Shown here: positions 15,139-18,263 of the stretch, piece by piece
Layout of the letters: every line of letters starts with the position of its first letter
Position numbering within the stretch: the stretch's first letter is position 1
Source of the DNA: Patescibacteria group bacterium
GTDB taxonomy: Bacteria > Patescibacteriota > Patescibacteriia > WFTA01 > S139-112
Direction of reading: 5' to 3'
DNA length: 18,263 nucleotides
NCBI GenBank assembly: GCA_015485715.1
Contig: WFTA01000047.1
Coordinates: 1 to 18,263 of the forward strand
Notes under the pieces: model-generated
Database searches by the model: none
Told to the model about the DNA's origin: nothing
Seen by the model: the letters and a program-made list of their open reading frames with translations, nothing else
Made by a program: the position numbers and the translations under genes

Positions 15139-16119
15139 ATGAGATATTTGTTTATACTAATAATGATAGGAATTGGCTTTTTTATATATCCCTATATTGA
15201 ACAAATATTGGGACCTCAAGACAATAGAATTACAGCAGTAAAAAATTTGCAGGAAAAACAGGAAAAAAATAATCAAAACTTCTTCCGAACCACGACTCAA
15301 ATTAAGAGAGAAATAAATAGTAACAGGACTAAAAAGTTCAATACTAACAGATCTGAAATAGAAATAAACAGGCAAAAATCATCTGTACAAACAAAGGAAT
15401 TTGCAGATGATTTCTCTGAATCTTATATTCTGGAAGAAGCTCCATCTATGGAAAAAAGTTCAAGTAATAACTGGTGGCTTAACTCAGGAGCCTACTTTAT
15501 ATCTCAGGACGGAACAGCAAGGACGCTTTTTGGCGAACTCCCTGAAGGTGAAAAGTGGCAAATAAAATTCAAAAACTACAATCCTGACAGCACCCTAAAC
15601 GGATTTCAACCCCAAAATATATTCAGGCTTATAACAAAATCAAAATGGAAAAATTTTGAAGAACAGATGGATTTTAAAATCCACACCTATAATGCCATAG
15701 ATGCCAAGCACAGAAACCAGTCAAACGGGGTGCTTCTTTTTCTCAGATATATAGACTCTGACAATCTATACTATGCCGGCATCAGAGTAGATGGCGCAGC
15801 CGTTATCAAGAAAAAACTTCAGGGTAAATACACAACACTTGGATATAAAAAAATATTTAACGGCAATTATGATTTAGACAAAAATCCCAATCTAATTCCG
15901 CTTGGGATATGGCACTCTATAAAAGCAAAGATCCAAAATATTGATACCAATAAGGTAAATATAGTATTATATGTAAAAGAAGGACATATATGGGACAAAG
16001 TACTTGATATAATTGACGACCAGAATCCTATCCTGCAGGAAGGATATGCAGGAATTAGGACAGACTTTGCAGATGTGGAATTTGACAACTATAAAATAAA
16101 AGAAATATATGACAGATAA
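15139..16119 (+). CDS. Membrane-anchored jelly-roll (LamG/DUF1080-like) protein
   Basis: A 326-residue protein with an N-terminal hydrophobic segment (about 3-24), either an uncleaved signal anchor or a signal peptide. It is followed by a charged Asn/Lys/Gln-rich linker (about 27-110) and a C-terminal beta-sandwich domain (about 115-326). The latter shows the phrasing of concanavalin-like glucanase/LamG or DUF1080 domains: NGVLLFLRYIDSDNLYYAGI, then WHSIKAKIQ, VNIVLYVKEG and GYAGIRTDFADVEFDNYKI at the end. These domains bind or cleave carbohydrate; I cannot identify catalytic residues, so binding is the safer reading. It should face the outside. The order after the processive synthase suggests it handles the exported polymer. 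Its last 11 nt overlap the start of the tyrA-pheA fusion. Confidence 0.65.
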   Translation: MRYLFILIMIGIGFFIYPYIEQILGPQDNRITAVKNLQEKQEKNNQNFFRTTTQIKREINSNRTKKFNTNRSEIEINRQKSSVQTKEFADDFSESYILEEAPSMEKSSSNNWWLNSGAYFISQDGTARTLFGELPEGEKWQIKFKNYNPDSTLNGFQPQNIFRLITKSKWKNFEEQMDFKIHTYNAIDAKHRNQSNGVLLFLRYIDSDNLYYAGIRVDGAAVIKKKLQGKYTTLGYKKIFNGNYDLDKNPNLIPLGIWHSIKAKIQNIDTNKVNIVLYVKEGHIWDKVLDIIDDQNPILQEGYAGIRTDFADVEFDNYKIKEIYDR

Positions 16120-17464
16120 AAAATTATATAAAAACAAATCAGCAGCCATCATTGGCTTTGGCAGATTTGGGAAAACGCTGTACAAAATGATAAAACCAGA
16201 TTTCAAGCATATATTTATATATGATACAGATAAAAAATCTTTTCAGAACTTTAAACCAAACAAAACCACTATCATTTTGAAAAATGAAAAAGAGATATAT
16301 AAAAAAGCTGATTATATCTTTTACTGTATTCCGATCAGCAAATTTGAGACGCAAATCAAAAAGCATATAAAACTGATTAAACCTCACAATATTCTCATAG
16401 ACACTCTCTCTGTCAAAGTTCATCCCTATAAAGTATTTTCATCTCTTCCTTCATCTATATCTGCCATCCTCACCCATCCAATGTTCGGACCTGACAGCTC
16501 CATGCATGGGCTTCAAAATCTGCCTATTGTAACATATAATTTCAACGTCCCTGAAGACATATATAGAACTTTTAAAAAATACCTAACCCAAAAAGGGCTA
16601 AAGACAGTAGAGATGGATCCTGTAACTCACGACAAACTTGCTGCCTATTCACAGGGATTGACGCATTTTATAGGGAGGCTTTTGGAAAAAATGAACTTTC
16701 AGCCAACACCCATAGATACCAAAGGAGCTAAAAAACTCTATGAGATTATGGAGCAGACATGTAATGATACCTATACACTCTTTAGGGATCTACAAGCTTA
16801 TAATCCCTACACCCGCAATATGCGCCTTGATCTTGGCAAGTCCTATGATGTACTGTTTAAAGACTTGCTTCCCAAAAGAGTGGATAAAAAATATACAATA
16901 TTTGGCATACAAGGAGGCAAAGGAAGCTTTAACGAACAGGCACTTCTCCACTATATAAAAAAACATAAAATAAAAGACTATAAAATAAAATATTTATATA
17001 CTACCAGAAAAGTTTTAGACGAGCTCTACAAAGGCAATATAGATTATGGACAATTTGCCATTCATAATGCTCAGGGAGGAGTAGTCTGGGAATCAGTACA
17101 GGCAATGTCAAAATATAAATTCAAAATTATAGAGGAATTTTATATTATTATATCCCACCACCTAATGGCAAAGAAAAAAATGAAAAAAGAAAAAGTGAAG
17201 ACAATACTGGCCCATCCTCAAGTCTTTAAACAGTGCCAACATACACTTAAAAGAAAATATCCTAAAGCCAAACTTATATCAGGCAAGGGTGATCTTATAG
17301 ATACAGCACTGGCAGCCAGAAAATTATCTGAAGGAGAACTCCCATCCCACTATACAATATTAGGTCCTGAAAATCTCGCCAGCCTTTACAATCTGCAGAT
17401 TATAGACACCAACCTCCAAGACCTCAAACAAAACAAAACATACTTCTTGATTGTGGAAAGGTAA
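16109..17464 (+). CDS. tyrA: Prephenate dehydrogenase-prephenate dehydratase-like fusion
   Basis: A 451-residue fusion. Residues 1-255 are a TyrA-type dehydrogenase: GFGRFGKTL (16-24, NAD(P) loop), THPMFGPDS (122-130, with the prephenate-binding His) and PVTHDKLAAYSQGLTHF (171-187). Residues 260-451 resemble the PheA dehydratase: GIQGGKGSFNEQAL (266-279), AHPQVFKQCQ (368-377) and the closing NKTYFLIV (442-449). The dehydratase signature PIENSxxGxV is altered here to AIHNAQGGVV (317-326), and TRF is TYF, so activity is doubtful. No ACT domain follows, so no phenylalanine feedback site is present. It would make 4-hydroxyphenylpyruvate and perhaps phenylpyruvate from prephenate, but no other shikimate gene is near. 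The start overlaps the preceding gene by 11 nt. Its last codons are duplicated at the right edge of the window. Confidence 0.85.
   Translation: MTDKKLYKNKSAAIIGFGRFGKTLYKMIKPDFKHIFIYDTDKKSFQNFKPNKTTIILKNEKEIYKKADYIFYCIPISKFETQIKKHIKLIKPHNILIDTLSVKVHPYKVFSSLPSSISAILTHPMFGPDSSMHGLQNLPIVTYNFNVPEDIYRTFKKYLTQKGLKTVEMDPVTHDKLAAYSQGLTHFIGRLLEKMNFQPTPIDTKGAKKLYEIMEQTCNDTYTLFRDLQAYNPYTRNMRLDLGKSYDVLFKDLLPKRVDKKYTIFGIQGGKGSFNEQALLHYIKKHKIKDYKIKYLYTTRKVLDELYKGNIDYGQFAIHNAQGGVVWESVQAMSKYKFKIIEEFYIIISHHLMAKKKMKKEKVKTILAHPQVFKQCQHTLKRKYPKAKLISGKGDLIDTALAARKLSEGELPSHYTILGPENLASLYNLQIIDTNLQDLKQNKTYFLIVER
17411..17456 (+). repeat. Direct repeat copy 1 (3' end of tyrA-pheA coding sequence)
   Basis: These 46 bases encode the last residues of the fusion protein (NLQDLKQNKTYFLIV). 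They match 18218-18263 with one difference, C at 17443 against T at 18250, which is synonymous in this frame. Just upstream, ACC-AACC becomes ACC-AAAACC in copy 2. The arrangement resembles an attachment site at the 3' end of a gene. Confidence 0.9.
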
Positions 17465-17481
17465 GATAAATTTTCAATAAC

Positions 17482-17509
17482 TTGTAAGATATTGGCTGTG
17501 TGATATTAT
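17482..17509 (+). promoter_or_regulatory. Promoter of the HEPN-MNT pair
   Basis: TTGTAA (17482-17487), a 16 bp spacer and TATTAT (17504-17509) preceded by TGA at 17501-17503 as an extended -10. Transcription would begin near 17516, so the HEPN mRNA would be essentially leaderless. The promoter lies inside the cassette and would travel with it. Confidence 0.5.
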
Positions 17510-17517
17510 ATTAATGT

Positions 17518-17910
17518 ATGAACATCAGAGAACACGAAGAATACTGGATAAAAAATTCAAAGTTAAAATGGGAAACAGCAGTTTCTTTATTTAAAAATAA
17601 GAAATATGTTGACTCTTTGTTCTTTTTTCATTTATCTATTGAGAGTATATTAAAAGCAATTGTTGTCAAGAAAAAATCCCAACCCGCGCCCTTTATCCAT
17701 GATCTGCTTCGTCTTTCAAAAATAGCAGACATCAACCTAAACAAAGAACAAGAAGAAATATTAAATGAATTAACATTGTTTAATATCGCCGGCAGATATC
17801 CTGACTATAAATTCAAACTTTACAAGAAAATTAACAAAAAATATACTGAAAATTTAATAAAGAAAATTAAAAAAGTAAGGATATGTCTGAAAAAAGAAAT
17901 AACAAAATAA
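17518..17910 (+). CDS. HEPN-domain protein
   Basis: A 130-residue all-helical protein of the HEPN superfamily. WIKNSKLKWETAVSLFKNKKYVDSLFFFHLSIESILKAIV follows the usual pattern of two helices with an aromatic-rich pair core (written here as residues 10-49). Then come FIHDLLRLSK (59-68) and NIAGRYPDYK (89-98), where RYPD is a conserved block of this subgroup. HEPN proteins paired with MNT enzymes form toxin-antitoxin modules in which HEPN is often an RNase with an Rx4-6H motif. I do not find that motif here, since R93 has no histidine after it, so RNase activity is unproven. The gene overlaps the MNT gene by 28 bp, showing tight coupling. An ATG at 17514 is out of frame; 17518 is the start. 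A cassette-borne promoter precedes it. Confidence 0.85.
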   Translation: MNIREHEEYWIKNSKLKWETAVSLFKNKKYVDSLFFFHLSIESILKAIVVKKKSQPAPFIHDLLRLSKIADINLNKEQEEILNELTLFNIAGRYPDYKFKLYKKINKKYTENLIKKIKKVRICLKKEITK

Positions 17911-18257
17911 AATCTGTAATGAAGATTGTAAATAATTATATTAAAAAACTTGAAAAAGACGGAATAACTATTAAAGAAGTTTACTTATTTGGTTCCACTG
18001 TAAAAGGAAAGGTGAAAAAATTCAGTGATATAGATATTGCTGTTATTTCTCCTGATTTCAAAGACAAATTCAAAGCTATGAAATACCTATGGAATAAGAG
18101 GGACGCAAAAGACATACAATATGGAATAGAACCCCTCCCCTTCACACCAGAAGAATTCTCATCTTCAGATCCTCTTGTATATGAAATACTAACATCAGGA
18201 ATAAAGATAACTACCAAAACCTCCAAGACCTCAAACAAAACAAAACATATTTCTTGA
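17883..18257 (+). CDS. MNT-type minimal nucleotidyltransferase, chimeric C terminus
   Basis: A 124-residue nucleotidyltransferase-fold protein. FGSTVKGKVKKFSDIDIAV holds the GSx10DxD signature (G37-S38, D49, D51), and E83 in GIEPLPF is the likely third carboxylate. In MntA-type antitoxins this fold AMPylates the HEPN partner and blocks it; that function is a family inference. Proteins of this kind normally end soon after the ...EILTSGIKI stretch (residues 101-109). Here the frame runs on for 15 residues rich in Thr, Lys and Ser, encoded by the second direct-repeat copy out of frame with its tyrA-pheA reading. The tail therefore came from the target gene when the cassette and repeat were joined. 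It starts 28 bp inside the HEPN gene. The TGA stop lies in the repeat. Confidence 0.88.
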   Translation: MSEKRNNKIKSVMKIVNNYIKKLEKDGITIKEVYLFGSTVKGKVKKFSDIDIAVISPDFKDKFKAMKYLWNKRDAKDIQYGIEPLPFTPEEFSSSDPLVYEILTSGIKITTKTSKTSNKTKHIS

Positions 18258-18263
18258 TTGTGG
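18218..18263 (+). repeat. Direct repeat copy 2, truncated by window end
   Basis: This copy matches 17411-17456 at 45 of 46 positions with a constant 807 bp offset, and reaches the last base of the window. Copy 1 continues GAAAGGTAA (end of the fusion gene); what follows copy 2 cannot be seen. The first part encodes the extra tail of the MNT protein. Confidence 0.9.

Larger units (their letters stand above)
17457..18217 (+). mobile_element. Putative HEPN-MNT cassette between direct repeats
   Basis: The segment between the two repeat copies holds an AATTTTCAAT unit (17469-17478), a promoter, and the HEPN and MNT genes. It carries no integrase or transposase. If copy 1 is the target end and copy 2 the duplicated end, the unit is 807 bp. 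Insertion at a gene 3' end with target duplication, or illegitimate recombination, would explain it. The right boundary is cut by the window. Confidence 0.4.

Noticed and set aside
17518..18257. Confident call as an RNase toxin with its AMPylating antitoxin
   Set aside because: The MNT signature is complete, but the HEPN protein shows no Rx4-6H motif, so the toxic activity is not supported by sequence.
1..18263. tRNA or rRNA genes
   Set aside because: I saw no cloverleaf with conserved T-arm bases or rRNA signature in the intergenic gaps, all of which are under 250 bp.

Overview
This 18.3 kb window is AT-rich, densely packed bacterial DNA that reads like a genome fragment from the Candidate Phyla Radiation (Patescibacteria), possibly the Microgenomates side. 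The main signs are an MraY with an enlarged cytoplasmic loop, a threonyl-tRNA synthetase lacking the N-terminal TGS domain, a one-protein phosphoglucose/phosphomannose isomerase, very short intergenic gaps, and almost no Shine-Dalgarno sequences before start codons. TAA, TAG and TGA all serve as terminal stops, so the standard bacterial code fits. The lineage is an inference from these traits; there is no rRNA gene here.

Region 1 (about 1-4230, minus strand) is a tight four-gene operon: a fold-type-II PLP enzyme, an ATP-grasp ligase, a cytoplasmic NlpC/P60-like protein and mraY, closed by stacked UUCG hairpins. The gaps are 3 nt, -8 nt and 17 nt. Co-transcription with mraY suggests that the three unnamed enzymes make, attach or trim an amino acid on a peptidoglycan precursor. 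A consensus sigma-70 promoter inside the divergent gap drives a LysW-like zinc-ribbon protein. Region 2 (4543-7262, minus strand) is an ftsX-mpl-mazG-like operon with its own promoter, again tied to the cell wall and division. Region 3 (7269-10714) holds a polyprenyl-phosphate sugar-1-phosphate transferase and thrS, separated by a 200 bp inverted-repeat element.

Region 4 (10.7-13.4 kb) has a 54-residue membrane protein and a PlsC-like acyltransferase with an in-frame TAG at codon 31, which is probably a pseudogene. Opposite them lie a Pgi/Pmi isomerase and a Crp/Fnr-type regulator, joined by an ATGA overlap. Region 5 (13.5-17.5 kb, plus strand) carries a hyaluronan-synthase-like processive glycosyltransferase, a membrane-anchored jelly-roll (LamG/DUF1080-like) protein and a TyrA-PheA fusion whose dehydratase motifs are altered.

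Region 6 (17.46-18.26 kb) is a HEPN-MNT pair. It is bracketed by a 46 bp direct repeat (one mismatch) that copies the 3' end of the tyrA-pheA coding sequence. The nucleotidyltransferase ends in a tail read out of frame from the second copy. This looks like a small cassette inserted at the 3' end of a gene, although the second copy runs to the last base of the window. A short intergenic repeat family built on AATTTTCAAT / ATTGAAAATT recurs at 8.63-8.83 kb and 15.0-15.1 kb, with a single unit at 17.47 kb inside the cassette.
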